From an uncultured Christensenella sp. (GTDB lineage Bacteria > Bacillota > Clostridia > Christensenellales > Borkfalkiaceae): a DNA stretch of 57,574 nt. The notes under the pieces were generated by a model. That model saw only the letters and a program-made list of their open reading frames with translations. It searched no databases and was not told the origin of the DNA. The stretch covers positions 4,629 through 62,202 of the forward strand of contig CAJUGP010000009.1 in the NCBI GenBank assembly GCA_910586365.1. Direction: 5' to 3'. Shown here one piece after another: positions 1 through 7,860 of the stretch; position 1 is the stretch's first letter, and every line of letters begins with the position of its first letter. A program made the translations under genes and the position numbers.

Positions 1-306
1 AAAAGTCAAGACGGAGCGGCGGCTCAGAATGACAGCACGAAAGCCAAGACGGAGCAGCAGCTCGGAATGACAGAACGAAAGTCAAGACGGAGCAGCGGCT
101 CGGAATGACAGAACAAAAGTCAAGACGGAGCGGCAGCTCGGAATGACAAAGCGAAAGCCAAGACGGAGCAGCGGCTCGGAATGACAGAACAAAAGTCAAG
201 ACGGAGCGGCGGCTCAGAATGACAGCACGAAAGCCAAGACGGAGCGGCGGCTCGGAATGACAGAACGGAAACAAGGTAGCGGCGGCTCGGAATGACAGAG
301 CAGTCG
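1..306. repeat. 38-bp tandem repeat array
   Basis: About seven near-identical units start at 2, 40, 78, 116, 154, 192 and 230, an exact 38-bp period, followed by a degenerate eighth unit to about 300. Each unit has the form AAAGYCAAGACGGAGC, then a GC-rich stretch, then GGAATGACA. The last part matches the right end of the TGTCA/TGACA palindromic element seen complete at 52043-52099, so the array looks like an amplified half-element. There are no unique spacers, so it is not a CRISPR array. No gene or promoter is visible in 1-415. Confidence 0.9.
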
Positions 307-363
307 CGTGCGCGACGGTAACGTGGAAGGGTGGAACGGAAACAAAACGGGCGGCGGAACGAA

Positions 364-391
364 TGTCATGTTGAGCGCAGCCGAAACATCT
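364..391 (+). repeat. TGTCA-type palindromic element, half copy
   Basis: A 28-bp half-element begins TGTCATGTTGAGCGCAG and ends in ACATCT. It matches the left half of the complete copy at 52043-52070 and the single halves at 7535-7562 and 40036-40063. It lies directly upstream of the adenine deaminase ribosome-binding site. Confidence 0.75.
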
Positions 392-415
392 TAAAGGAAA
401 AAGCGAGGAGTCATT

Positions 416-2146
416 ATGAAACATTTGATCGATTGTGCCATGAAGCGCGAAAAGTGCGATCTCGTAATTCGGGGCGCAAAAATTTTCAACGTATTTACGG
501 GGGAATTCAAGGAAGGCGATCTTGCCGTGAAAAACGGTTCGATCGTCGGCACGGGAAAGGGGTATGAAGCCGACCGCGTGTACGACGCCGCAGGGCTGAT
601 TGCGCTGCCTTCCTTTATCGACGCGCATATTCACGTGGAAAGCTCCACGCTTTCGCCCGAGGAATTTGCGGCGCTTTCCGTGCCGCACGGCACGGGCGTG
701 ATCGTCGCCGATCCGCATGAGATCGTAAACGTATGCGGGATCGCTGGCGCGGAATACATGCACGAGGCGTTTTCGCGACTCAGCGTGAACGGTGTCAATC
801 CGCTTGACGTGTGTTTACAGCTGCCTTCCTGCGTGCCCGCTTCGCCGTTTGAAACGAGCGGCGCGGTGCTCGGCGGCAGGGAAACGGAAGAGGAAATCGG
901 CCGCGATCTCTTTTTCGGCTTGGGCGAAATGATGAACTTTCCCGCCGTGATCGGCGCGGACGGCGATAATCTTCTCAAACTCACGGCGACGCATGCGGCG
1001 GGAAAGATCATCGACGGACATGCCCCCGGTCTGACGGGCGACGCGCTCAACGCGTACGCCTGCGCTGGGATCAAAACCGATCACGAATGCCTCGACGCAG
1101 ACGACTGCCGCGACAAGATCGCGCGCGGCGTTTACGTGCAGCTGCGCAACGGATCGTCCTGCCATAATATCGAAGAAAACAGCAAGGCGATGAACGGATA
1201 CAATTACCGTCGATTCATTCTCTGTTCGGACGACCGCAACGCGCACGACCTCAAATATACGGGCGAACTCGACGACGCGCTGCGTCGCCTTGTCGCGTGC
1301 GGCGTGCCTGCGGCGCGGGCGATCGCCTGCGCCACGCTCAACACGGCGGAGTGCTACGGCTTAACGAAAAAGGGCGCGCTTGCGCCCGCGTACGACGCCG
1401 ATATCGTGCTGGTAAAGGACGTGAAGGAGTTTGCGGTGAGCGCCGTATTCAAGCGCGGGCAGCTCGTTGCCGAGCACGGAAAAGCGCTGTTCGAGCACGG
1501 AAAACGCTATCTTCCCGAAACGGTGGGCAGCACCGTCCGCGTGAAGGCGGTCACGGCGCAGAGCTTTGCCATGGATTTTAACGGAAAACGGGCGCGCGTC
1601 ATGAAGATCAAACCAAACGGCATCGTCACCGAAGAGAGCATAGAAGAAGTGACCTGCCGCAACGGAGACGTTGTGCTGGGCGAAGGGCTTTGCAAGCTCG
1701 CCGTCGTCGAACGGCATTTCGCCACGGGAAACATGGGCAAATGCCTTGTGCGCGGTTACGGCATTCGGGGCGGCGCGCTCGGCATCACCGTCGCGCACGA
1801 CAGCCATAATATCGTGGTCGTCGGCGACGATAACGAAGATATGGCGCGCGTCGTTGCCCTGCTCGAACAAGCAGGCGGCGGCATGGCGATGTCGTGCATG
1901 GGCGAAGAGGAAGTGTTCTCGCTCGATATCGCGGGGCTGATGAGCAGCGCGCCCGCGGACGAAGTGATCGCGCGCACCAAAGCGATCACCGACAAGGCGC
2001 TGAAAATGGGCGTGGAAAAGGGGATCGAACCGTATATGACGCTCGTATTTTTGTCGCTTGCGGTGATTCCGAAGCTGCGGTTGACCGATAAAGGATTGGT
2101 GGACGTGGATGAATTCGATTTTGTGAGCAACGAGGCGGACGCATGA
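416..2146 (+). CDS. ade: Adenine deaminase
   Basis: Deaminates adenine to hypoxanthine with release of ammonia (purine salvage, cytoplasmic). The 576-residue protein has the amidohydrolase metal-binding H71-x-H73 in DAHIHVESS, followed by ADPHEIVNV, GHAPGL and DHECL, and a C-terminal domain with a DSHNIVVVG segment. Length and motif order fit the family (usually about 570-600 residues). ATG 416 is preceded five bases upstream by GAGGAG at 405-410. It is the first gene of a three-gene operon: its stop overlaps the start of the RdgB-type gene by 4 nt. The pairing with an inosine/xanthosine triphosphate pyrophosphatase is sensible, because deaminated purines arise here. No purine riboswitch was seen upstream; that space is repeat DNA. 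Confidence 0.95.
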   Translation: MKHLIDCAMKREKCDLVIRGAKIFNVFTGEFKEGDLAVKNGSIVGTGKGYEADRVYDAAGLIALPSFIDAHIHVESSTLSPEEFAALSVPHGTGVIVADPHEIVNVCGIAGAEYMHEAFSRLSVNGVNPLDVCLQLPSCVPASPFETSGAVLGGRETEEEIGRDLFFGLGEMMNFPAVIGADGDNLLKLTATHAAGKIIDGHAPGLTGDALNAYACAGIKTDHECLDADDCRDKIARGVYVQLRNGSSCHNIEENSKAMNGYNYRRFILCSDDRNAHDLKYTGELDDALRRLVACGVPAARAIACATLNTAECYGLTKKGALAPAYDADIVLVKDVKEFAVSAVFKRGQLVAEHGKALFEHGKRYLPETVGSTVRVKAVTAQSFAMDFNGKRARVMKIKPNGIVTEESIEEVTCRNGDVVLGEGLCKLAVVERHFATGNMGKCLVRGYGIRGGALGITVAHDSHNIVVVGDDNEDMARVVALLEQAGGGMAMSCMGEEEVFSLDIAGLMSSAPADEVIARTKAITDKALKMGVEKGIEPYMTLVFLSLAVIPKLRLTDKGLVDVDEFDFVSNEADA

Positions 2147-2715
2147 AGATCGTAGCGGCGACGGGGAACGCGCATAAATTGCAGGAGTTCCGTTCGATTT
2201 TGCAGGGGGCGGAGATCCTTTCGCAAAGCGAGGCGGGTTTTTACGGCGAGGTTGAGGAAACGGGCGCCACGTTTGCGGAAAACGCGTTGATCAAGGCGCA
2301 GGCGGTGGCGCGGGCGACGGGGCTTGCCGCGCTTGCCGACGACAGCGGGCTTTGCGTGGACGCGCTCGGTGGCGCGCCCGGGGTGTACAGCGCGCGTTAT
2401 TCGGGCGGAGACGATCGGGCGAACCGCGTTCTGCTGTTGAAGAATTTGGAAGGCACGGAAAACCGAGCGGCGCATTTTGCCTGCGCGATCGCGCTCGTCT
2501 TTCCCGACGGAAGGCGCGTCGAAAGCGAGGGCAAAACGTACGGGCGTATTTTAACCGAAGAACGCGGGCAAAACGGATTCGGGTACGACTGTCTGTTTTG
2601 GAGCGACGATTTGCGCAAAACGTTTGCCGAAGCGAGCGAAGAAGAAAAAAACGCCGTATCGCACCGCGGGCGCGCGTTGCAGGCGCTCAAAGAGAAAATC
2701 GGAGAATTGTTTTGA
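2143..2715 (+). CDS. rdgB: XTP/dITP diphosphatase, RdgB/HAM1 family
   Basis: Hydrolyses non-canonical purine triphosphates (dITP, XTP, ITP) to monophosphates and pyrophosphate, keeping deaminated bases out of nucleic acids. The 190-residue protein has the family's phosphate-binding ATGNAHKLQEF at the N-terminus, ETGATFAENALIKA, the metal/catalytic segment ADDSGLCVDALGG followed by PGVYSARYSG, GYDCLFW, and the late SHRGRAL motif. The usual proline in GYDPLF is a cysteine here. The start ATG overlaps the adenine deaminase stop (ATGA), and the stop overlaps the TTG start of the next gene, so all three are translationally coupled. Confidence 0.95.
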   Translation: MKIVAATGNAHKLQEFRSILQGAEILSQSEAGFYGEVEETGATFAENALIKAQAVARATGLAALADDSGLCVDALGGAPGVYSARYSGGDDRANRVLLLKNLEGTENRAAHFACAIALVFPDGRRVESEGKTYGRILTEERGQNGFGYDCLFWSDDLRKTFAEASEEEKNAVSHRGRALQALKEKIGELF

Positions 2716-3176
2716 AAACGTTTGTAATTCTTTCCGACAGTCACGGACGCCGCGAAAGAGTGGAAAAACTGCGTCCTCTCTTTGAAGAGAACGACTATAT
2801 CGTGCATTTGGGCGACGGAAGGGGCGATATGCGCGAGATCGCAGGCAGCTTTCCCCATAAAACTTACGTTGTGAGCGGCAACTGCGATCGGGCGGACGGC
2901 TGCGACGAAGGCGTGATCGAGGCGGAAAAACGTTCGGTTTTTTACTGCCACGGTCATAAATACGGCGTTAAGAGCGGACTTGCACGCCTTGCCGCGCGCG
3001 CCAAGGAAACGGGGTGCGAAATCGCGCTTTACGGGCATACGCACCGCGCCGCGATACAGGAAGTCGACGGCGTGCTCTGTATCAACCCCGGCGCAATCGC
3101 GTCGTATACGCAGCCGAGTTACTGTTATTTGGTGCTGCATGACGGCAAGCCGACGGCGACGATCGTAAATCTATGA
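2712..3176 (+). CDS. YfcE/MJ0936-family metallophosphoesterase
   Basis: A cytoplasmic calcineurin-like phosphodiesterase of the short YfcE type; the physiological substrate is unknown. From TTG 2712 the protein has 154 residues, the usual family size. It shows metal-ligand motifs SDSHG (D9, H11), HLGDG, SGNCD, CHGHKYG and YGHTH in the expected order. I chose TTG 2712 because the next residues begin the first beta strand and because it overlaps the rdgB stop; the longer open frame starting at 2352 lies inside rdgB. Last gene of the ade-rdgB operon, ending at a strong hairpin. Confidence 0.9.
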   Translation: MKTFVILSDSHGRRERVEKLRPLFEENDYIVHLGDGRGDMREIAGSFPHKTYVVSGNCDRADGCDEGVIEAEKRSVFYCHGHKYGVKSGLARLAARAKETGCEIALYGHTHRAAIQEVDGVLCINPGAIASYTQPSYCYLVLHDGKPTATIVNL

Positions 3177-3205
3177 AAAAATCGGGCGATCGCCCGATTT
3201 TTATT
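3176..3205. terminator. Bidirectional Rho-independent terminator
   Basis: A perfect palindrome at 3181-3198 (ATCGGGCG and its complement) is flanked by A's on the left and T's on the right. It can end both the rightward ade operon and the leftward flippase-like gene, whose stop codon lies in it. Confidence 0.9.
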
Positions 3206-4568
3206 TGCTTTCTTTTTGTTCCTTTTTGGCGGCGCGCTTGTTGCGCACGGCGCTTCGTATGATCTCGAAAATACTGATGCCGATTCCCGATAGGATATAC
3301 ACATAGTAAATTGCAAACCGCCACAAGAGCACCATCCAGCTCGTGATGCCGCTTACCGCGGTCAAAAGGATCGTGAACACGAGCGCGGAGCTTGCTTCGC
3401 CTGCCGCGCTGTTTCCGGGGGTAGGGATCCAGGAAACGGAGTAGAACGTTACCATGCAAAGGGTGGCGGTTTGAATATAGAAGAGCGGCAGGTTCTCGCT
3501 CACGTTCGGTCCTGCAATCGTCAGCGTGGCGAAAAAGGGAATGGAAACGTAAACGACGAAGGTCAAAATACAGATGAGCACGAGGGGAATAAGCTTCCAC
3601 CAACGGCGGATGAGCAGCTTCAAAGCGTCGCGGTATTCGTCGATCTCCACGATATATTTTTTCATCGTGGGATATTTGCGTTTGACGATGCGCACTTTGG
3701 AGAGCAGCGAAACGATCCCTGCGATCATTTTTCTTCCGATCTTCGGGAAGAGGGAAACGAACATGATCGTGATCGGTACGAGCAGATTGAACCCGAGCGA
3801 GATCCAGGCAACGATTACGAGCCAGTAAGTCGTATCGTCGAGCGCCACAACGTACGGAACGATTGCAAGCATGACGACGCCCGCAAAACAGGTTACGAAA
3901 GTCGTCACGATGAATTTCACGAGGGGAACGGCGGTCGCTACGCCTGCGGGAATATCTTTTTTGTGCAGATAGTAAATTTGGAAGGGTTGTCCGCCCGTGG
4001 CGAGCGGCGTAATCCCGTCGTAATATTTCCCCAAATACATCGTTTTGATCGAGTTTTTCAAACGGCATTTGCCCGTGGAAATTTTCAAAAGGTACGAATA
4101 TTTGCTGCTTTCCAACAGCATATAGAGCAGAATGATGCCGACAAAGACGAGGAAAAACCGCCAATCCGCTCCTTTAATCATATCTTTGAACGATTTGGTG
4201 CCGCTGCCCATGTAGTTTACGATCGTGAACATGATCGCCACGGAGAGCACGATAAGCAGCAGCATGAGCACCGTTTTTATCCACCAATTCCGCTTTTTCT
4301 TTTTGGTGTCGCGGCTTTCTTTCTCTTCGATTTCCTTCGCAAGCCGTGCCAGCTCCTTTTCTTTGGTCATCTGGTAGTATTCGGCGTGCGTATAATACTT
4401 GCGGTCGCGCTTTAATTCGGTTGCGGCGTCGGGTAACTCAAAAGAAACGCCTTCGGATGCGTTATCTTGCTCCGAATGTTCGTTTTGTTGCGCGGTTGCC
4501 GTTTGAGTGTTTTCGGACTGCGGCTCGTCGGCGATTAAATTTTCTTTTGGCGTTTTTTCGTTTTCCAT
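3201..4568 (-). CDS. Flippase-like (UPF0104 / LPG synthase TM-domain) membrane protein
   Basis: A 455-residue polytopic membrane protein of the lysylphosphatidylglycerol synthetase TM/UPF0104 family, whose members move or modify lipids; the actual substrate cannot be read from sequence. Residues 1 to about 110 are a hydrophilic, Glu/Gln/Thr-rich cytoplasmic extension. About eight hydrophobic segments follow, beginning at WIKTVLMLLLIVLSV. Family landmarks are YLGKYYDGITPLATGGQPFQ in the middle and SWIPTPGNSAAGEASSA near the end. No catalytic aminoacyltransferase domain is present, so it is not MprF. A promoter (TTGCTT-N17-TATCAT) lies just upstream; the ribosome-binding site is weak. It converges on the ade operon. 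Confidence 0.85.
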   Translation of the reverse strand: MENEKTPKENLIADEPQSENTQTATAQQNEHSEQDNASEGVSFELPDAATELKRDRKYYTHAEYYQMTKEKELARLAKEIEEKESRDTKKKKRNWWIKTVLMLLLIVLSVAIMFTIVNYMGSGTKSFKDMIKGADWRFFLVFVGIILLYMLLESSKYSYLLKISTGKCRLKNSIKTMYLGKYYDGITPLATGGQPFQIYYLHKKDIPAGVATAVPLVKFIVTTFVTCFAGVVMLAIVPYVVALDDTTYWLVIVAWISLGFNLLVPITIMFVSLFPKIGRKMIAGIVSLLSKVRIVKRKYPTMKKYIVEIDEYRDALKLLIRRWWKLIPLVLICILTFVVYVSIPFFATLTIAGPNVSENLPLFYIQTATLCMVTFYSVSWIPTPGNSAAGEASSALVFTILLTAVSGITSWMVLLWRFAIYYVYILSGIGISIFEIIRSAVRNKRAAKKEQKESK

Positions 4569-4582
4569 AACCGATTTTCTTT

Positions 4583-4611
4583 ATGATACCACAGTTTGCA
4601 GAAAAAAGCAA
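4583..4611 (-). promoter_or_regulatory. Sigma-A promoter for the flippase-like gene
   Basis: Reading leftward: TTGCTT at 4611-4606, a 17-nt spacer, and TATCAT at 4588-4583, 15 nt before the ATG at 4568. This gives a very short 5' leader. Confidence 0.6.
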
Positions 4612-4627
4612 CTTATCCGAAAAAAAT

Positions 4628-5572
4628 TTATCGGGTATCGGGCGGTTTTTGCTCGTTTTTCGATTGGATTTGTTCGCTTTGCCCGTCAACGCGGCGCGGT
4701 TTTTCGCCGAGTATGTGATAAAGCCACCTGCCGAATGCCGCCAAAATGATCACCGCATAGCCGATCAAGCTCAGTTCCTGCGGAATCTGATCGAGAAGAA
4801 AGTACCCGAGAAGGGCGGCGAACAGCACCTGTGCGTAATCGAACACGGCAATTTCTTTGGCGGGGGCTTGGCGGTAGGCGGCGGTGATGAAGTACTGTCC
4901 GCCCGCGGCGGCGACGCCGGCAAGCAATAAACACGCGGTTTGGTAAAAGCTCATAGGGCGGTATTGCACGATCAGAAAGGGGAGCGACAACAGCGTAGAG
5001 GACGACGCGAACACGAATACGGTCATGTTGCCGCGTTCGCCCTTTATGCCCAATATCCGCACGCACGTGTAGGCGAAGCCTGCGCACGCGCCCGAGAAAA
5101 AGCCCGCAAGCGCAGGCAGGACCTGCAAATCGAACCGCGGATTGACAACGCACATGGCGCCGGCAAAGGCGATCAAAAGAAAAATAATTTCGGGAATTTT
5201 CGGTTTTTCTTTCAGAAGAAACACCGAAAACAGCACGGCGAAAAAGGGAGAAAGCTTGTTGAGAATGGAAGCGTCGGAAATGCTCGGCAGCGCGTCGATC
5301 GCGTAAAAGTTGAGCACTACGCCGATAAACCCCACCCCTGCGCGCAGAAAAAGCCAAACGACGCACGTTCGGTCGTGAATGCGGAATTTCTCTTTGGCGG
5401 AAAGCAACACGAAAAACGCCACGACGGTAGCGATCGCGTTGCGGAAAAATACTTTTTGCATGAGCGGCAGATCGCCCGCCGCGTTCACAAAGTAATTCAT
5501 GAGCGCGAACATAAGCGCCGCGCCCAATATGAAGAGAATGCCGAGGCTCTTTTTTTTCGCCGTCTGCCGCAT
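4628..5572 (-). CDS. DMT-superfamily (EamA) transporter
   Basis: A probable drug/metabolite exporter with two EamA repeats and about ten transmembrane helices; substrate unknown. From ATG 5572 the protein has 314 residues and begins MRQTAKKKSLG, followed at once by the first helix (LGILFILGAALMFALMNYF), the normal layout for this family. The open frame runs back to 5671, but the extra 33 residues are not family-like. A near-consensus promoter also sits directly before 5572 and predicts a transcript beginning at that ATG, so the mRNA may be leaderless. ATG 5578 is a second choice. Divergent from the YitT gene. Confidence 0.85.
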   Translation of the reverse strand: MRQTAKKKSLGILFILGAALMFALMNYFVNAAGDLPLMQKVFFRNAIATVVAFFVLLSAKEKFRIHDRTCVVWLFLRAGVGFIGVVLNFYAIDALPSISDASILNKLSPFFAVLFSVFLLKEKPKIPEIIFLLIAFAGAMCVVNPRFDLQVLPALAGFFSGACAGFAYTCVRILGIKGERGNMTVFVFASSSTLLSLPFLIVQYRPMSFYQTACLLLAGVAAAGGQYFITAAYRQAPAKEIAVFDYAQVLFAALLGYFLLDQIPQELSLIGYAVIILAAFGRWLYHILGEKPRRVDGQSEQIQSKNEQKPPDTR

Positions 5573-5578
5573 AAGCAT

Positions 5579-5607
5579 ATTATATGCTTGTTTGAGAAAA
5601 AAGTCAA
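5579..5607 (-). promoter_or_regulatory. Promoter of the DMT transporter, predicting a leaderless mRNA
   Basis: Reading leftward: TTGACT at 5607-5602, a 17-nt spacer, TATAAT at 5584-5579. A start site 7 nt past the -10 falls on the A of ATG 5572, leaving no room for a ribosome-binding site. Confidence 0.65.
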
Positions 5608-5677
5608 ATTCGGCGCGTTCTTGCATAAAAAATCGCTCGATTTTTTGAAATTGCTTAAAATATTCCGCCATTCCGTC

Positions 5678-5706
5678 TTGAAATATTTTTCAATTCATGA
5701 TAAGAT
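5678..5706 (+). promoter_or_regulatory. Promoter of the YitT gene
   Basis: TTGAAA at 5678-5683, a 17-nt spacer and TAAGAT at 5701-5706, about 40 nt before the start codon and followed by an AAGGAG ribosome-binding site. Confidence 0.55.
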
Positions 5707-5746
5707 ATAGGCAGGCTCTACGCTTGGGAGAAAAAAGGAGTTGGCA

Positions 5747-6769
5747 ATGAACGAAGAAACCGAACAGATCGAAACTGAAGAACGTTCCGCCGCGGAAACG
5801 GAACAGCCGCAAACGGAAACGGAAGCGCAGGTTCCCAAACCGAAATGCAGCCGCAAAAAGCAGTTATGGGCGCTTTGGAACACCGCAATTTGGCCCGTGT
5901 TGGTATCGGGTATTCTGCGCGCGCTCGGCATATACATATTCGTCAATCCGAATAACTTTGCGCCCGGCGGCACGAACGGCATCGCCGTGTTGATCGAATA
6001 CGCTACGGGGTTCAACTCGGGGTATACGCTCATGCTTATCAGCGTACCGCTTTTCTTCCTCGCGTTCTTTTTTATCGGTAAAAAAGAGGCGATCGTTTCC
6101 ACCGTGTCGTTCTTCATTACTTCCGTTATGCTGATCCTCGTCAGTCTGATCGAAAAATCAATCGGCGTGCAGCATCTTTTCCCGATTTACGGCGGGGCGG
6201 ACGGCGGCAGCGAACGCATTGTACACGGTTTACTCGGCGCCGTGGCGGGCGGTATTTTCCTCGGAATCGCGCTTGCCGTCATGCTCAAACAGTGCGGCAC
6301 TTCGGGCGGTACGAGCATTCTTGCCTCCATTATCAACAAAAAATTCCGCAATCTCAGCGTGAGCATGCTCACGTCCGCGTTCGATGCGATCGTCGTTTTT
6401 GTTTCGATCTTCGTCTATTGGGGAGATAACTTTACTTCGATCATCGATCCCGTGCTGCTCGCGCTCGTTTCGCTCTTCGTCACGAGTAAAGTATGCGACG
6501 CGATCCTGCAAGGCTTTAAGACCGCTTATAAATTCGAGATCATAACAAGCAATCCCGAAGAGCTTTCGCAGGAAATCATGCAAAAGCTTCACCGCGGCGT
6601 AACCTGCATGGCGGCGGAAGGCATGTATTCGCATAAGAACAAGAGTATGCTCATCTGTGTGATCCGTAAGCGTCAGCTTGCCGAGTTACAGCGCATTATC
6701 CGCCGTTATCCCGATACGTTCGCGTATTTTACGTCCACTTCCGAAGTGTACGGCAGATTTTTGAAGTAA
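5747..6769 (+). CDS. YitT family membrane protein
   Basis: An integral membrane protein with the YitT (DUF161) membrane domain and a C-terminal cytoplasmic DUF2179 domain; the family is widespread in Bacillota and of unknown biochemical function. ATG 5747 follows AAGGAG (5735-5740) with six-base spacing; the TTG at 5741 is too close to it. Residues 1 to about 42 are an acidic, Glu/Thr-rich tail. The membrane domain opens with the family-typical NPNNFAPGGTNGIAVLIEY and shows CGTSGGTSILASIINKK in the middle. The last about 80 residues (from FEIITSNPEEL to YGRFLK) form the DUF2179 domain. Monocistronic, ending at a hairpin. Confidence 0.9.
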   Translation: MNEETEQIETEERSAAETEQPQTETEAQVPKPKCSRKKQLWALWNTAIWPVLVSGILRALGIYIFVNPNNFAPGGTNGIAVLIEYATGFNSGYTLMLISVPLFFLAFFFIGKKEAIVSTVSFFITSVMLILVSLIEKSIGVQHLFPIYGGADGGSERIVHGLLGAVAGGIFLGIALAVMLKQCGTSGGTSILASIINKKFRNLSVSMLTSAFDAIVVFVSIFVYWGDNFTSIIDPVLLALVSLFVTSKVCDAILQGFKTAYKFEIITSNPEELSQEIMQKLHRGVTCMAAEGMYSHKNKSMLICVIRKRQLAELQRIIRRYPDTFAYFTSTSEVYGRFLK

Positions 6770-6773
6770 TGAT

Positions 6774-6799
6774 AAATCCCCCTTGCAGGGGGATTTTTT
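6774..6799 (+). terminator. Rho-independent terminator after the YitT gene
   Basis: Stem AAATCCCCC / GGGGGATTT with loop TTGCA, followed by a six-T run. Its CCCCC/GGGGG core resembles the hairpin repeats further downstream. Confidence 0.85.
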
Positions 6800-6816
6800 G
6801 ATTTGAGGGGACCTTC

Positions 6817-7194
6817 ATGCAATATAAACACAAGAAAGCGCTTACGGAACAGGCAAGGGAATTGCGCAAAAACATGACCAAAGAAGAACGTAAACTGTGG
6901 TATGATTTTTTAAGCGGTTATCCCGTACGGTTTTTACGGCAGAAAGTGATCGGCAACTATATCGTGGATTTTTACTGCGCGCGGGCGAAACTTGTGATCG
7001 AGCTTGACGGCGCGCAGCATTACGAGGAAGCGGCGCGGGTGTACGATCAAAAGCGAACGGAATTTTTGCAAGAGTACGGTATTATGGTCGTGCGAATTCT
7101 CAATGCGGATCTTTTACGAAATTTTTACGGCGTTTGCGAGTATATCGACGGAATCGTGAAAGATAGGTTGCAATTCGGGAGCAATCCCCCCTAA
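6817..7194 (+). CDS. DUF559 (Vsr/REase-like fold) endonuclease-domain protein
   Basis: A 125-residue protein made entirely of the DUF559 domain, a PD-(D/E)XK-like nuclease fold related to very-short-patch repair endonucleases; its role is unknown. Visible motifs are LRKNMTKEERKLWYDFL, FLRQKVIGNYIVDFYC, then the family's acidic core VIELDGAQHYEE and a C-terminal VVRILNADLL. The ATG at 6817 follows a GAGGGG. The stop lies inside a C-rich repeat, so the last residues (NPP) are repeat-encoded. The gene is enclosed by CCCCC/GGGGG hairpin repeats on both sides, which is suggestive for a nuclease. Confidence 0.85.
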   Translation: MQYKHKKALTEQARELRKNMTKEERKLWYDFLSGYPVRFLRQKVIGNYIVDFYCARAKLVIELDGAQHYEEAARVYDQKRTEFLQEYGIMVVRILNADLLRNFYGVCEYIDGIVKDRLQFGSNPP

Positions 7195-7500
7195 CGCTGC
7201 GCGTCTTCCCCCCTTAATTTAAGGGGGGCTTATGTTACGTTGCGTATCATGTCCCCCTTGAATTAAGGGGGCTTATGTTACGTTGCGTATCATGTCCCCC
7301 TTGAATTAAGGGGGCTTATGTTACGAGTAATGTTTCCCCCCATGAGGAAAGGGCGCTTATGTTACGTTACGCAATATGTCCCCCTTGTGCAAAGGGGGAG
7401 AAAGGGGGATTGGCTGCTACTCTGTTGGGGCGGTTGGATTGTTTTGTATAAAATCCCCCTTGCGCTGCGCGCTTTCCCCCTTAATTTAAGGGGGACGCGG
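7183..7500. repeat. C/G-rich hairpin repeat array (43-bp period)
   Basis: Units made of a CCCCCTTGAATTAAGGGGG-type hairpin plus CTTATGTTACG and a short spacer recur at 7229, 7272, 7315 and 7356 (spacing 43, 43, 41). A composite of about 45 bp (CCCCC, then an AT/GC linker with gCGCTGCGCG, then a CCCCCTTAATTTAAGGGGG hairpin) occurs as direct copies at about 7183-7230 and 7449-7496, and inverted at about 42002-42047. No gene is supported in 7195-7563; the open frame at 7318-7572 is repeat translation. Confidence 0.85.
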
Positions 7501-7534
7501 GGAGATAGCGTGAAAAGATACAATCGCAAAGAAT

Positions 7535-7562
7535 TGTCATTTCGAGCGAAGTCGAGAAATCT
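7535..7562 (+). repeat. TGTCA-type palindromic element, half copy
   Basis: A 28-bp half-element of the form TGTCATTTCGAGCGAAG...AAATCT. It abuts the stop codon of the leftward XRE gene and lies next to the C/G hairpin array, as the copy at 40036-40063 does. Confidence 0.8.
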
Positions 7563-7563
7563 A

Positions 7564-7761
7564 TTATTCTAATCCTAATAAATAATCGGTAGAAACCTTA
7601 AAAAATTTGCTTATTTTAATAAGCGTTTTGAAATCGGGTTCGCGGTAGCCTTGTTCATAACCGGCATAACACGTCACAGAAATTCCTATTTGTTCCGCTA
7701 CCTCTTTTTGTGTGTATTTGTTTTCCAATCTTGTTTCTCTTAATTTTTCACTAAAATTCAT
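7564..7761 (-). CDS. XRE-family repressor-like regulator
   Basis: A 65-residue protein consisting of one Cro/CI-type helix-turn-helix domain. The HTH core reads YTQKEVAEQIGISVTCYAGYEQG, followed by the common XRE ending FKVSTDYLLGLE. It is divergent from the small gene at 7868 across a 106-bp region with three inverted repeats, and is expected to bind these and regulate both genes including itself. The region is more AT-rich than its neighbours, consistent with acquisition. The HTH identity is certain; the target is inference from the repeats. Confidence 0.9.
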   Translation of the reverse strand: MNFSEKLRETRLENKYTQKEVAEQIGISVTCYAGYEQGYREPDFKTLIKISKFFKVSTDYLLGLE

Positions 7762-7860
7762 ATCATAATTTTATCATAAAATACGCGAAATGCGTTGACA
7801 ATACGCGAAACGCGTGCTATAATTTATAAAAAATACGCGTAGTGCGTATAAAATAAGAGG
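7762..7860. promoter_or_regulatory. Divergent promoters with three operators
   Basis: Rightward promoter: TTGACA 7795-7800, N17, TATAAT 7818-7823. Leftward promoter: TTGTCA 7801-7796, N17, TATGAT 7778-7773. The two -35 boxes occupy nearly the same bases. Three inverted repeats ACGC-N5-GCGT lie at 7783-7795 (inside the leftward spacer), 7803-7815 (inside the rightward spacer, extended to ACGCG-AAA-CGCGT) and 7835-7847 (just after the rightward start site, extended to ATACGC-N5-GCGTAT at 7833-7849). Starts are 20 and 32 bp apart. Confidence 0.85.

Noticed and set aside
1..306. CRISPR array
   Set aside because: The 38-bp units are contiguous with no unique spacers, and no cas genes are present in the window.
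1..415. Purine riboswitch before adenine deaminase
   Set aside because: The upstream region is tandem repeats and a palindromic half-element; no aptamer-like pairing pattern seen.
7318..7572. 84-residue open reading frame
   Set aside because: It is a translation of the hairpin array and the TGTCA element (ending in the typical FRAKSRNLLF); no start signal or family is visible.
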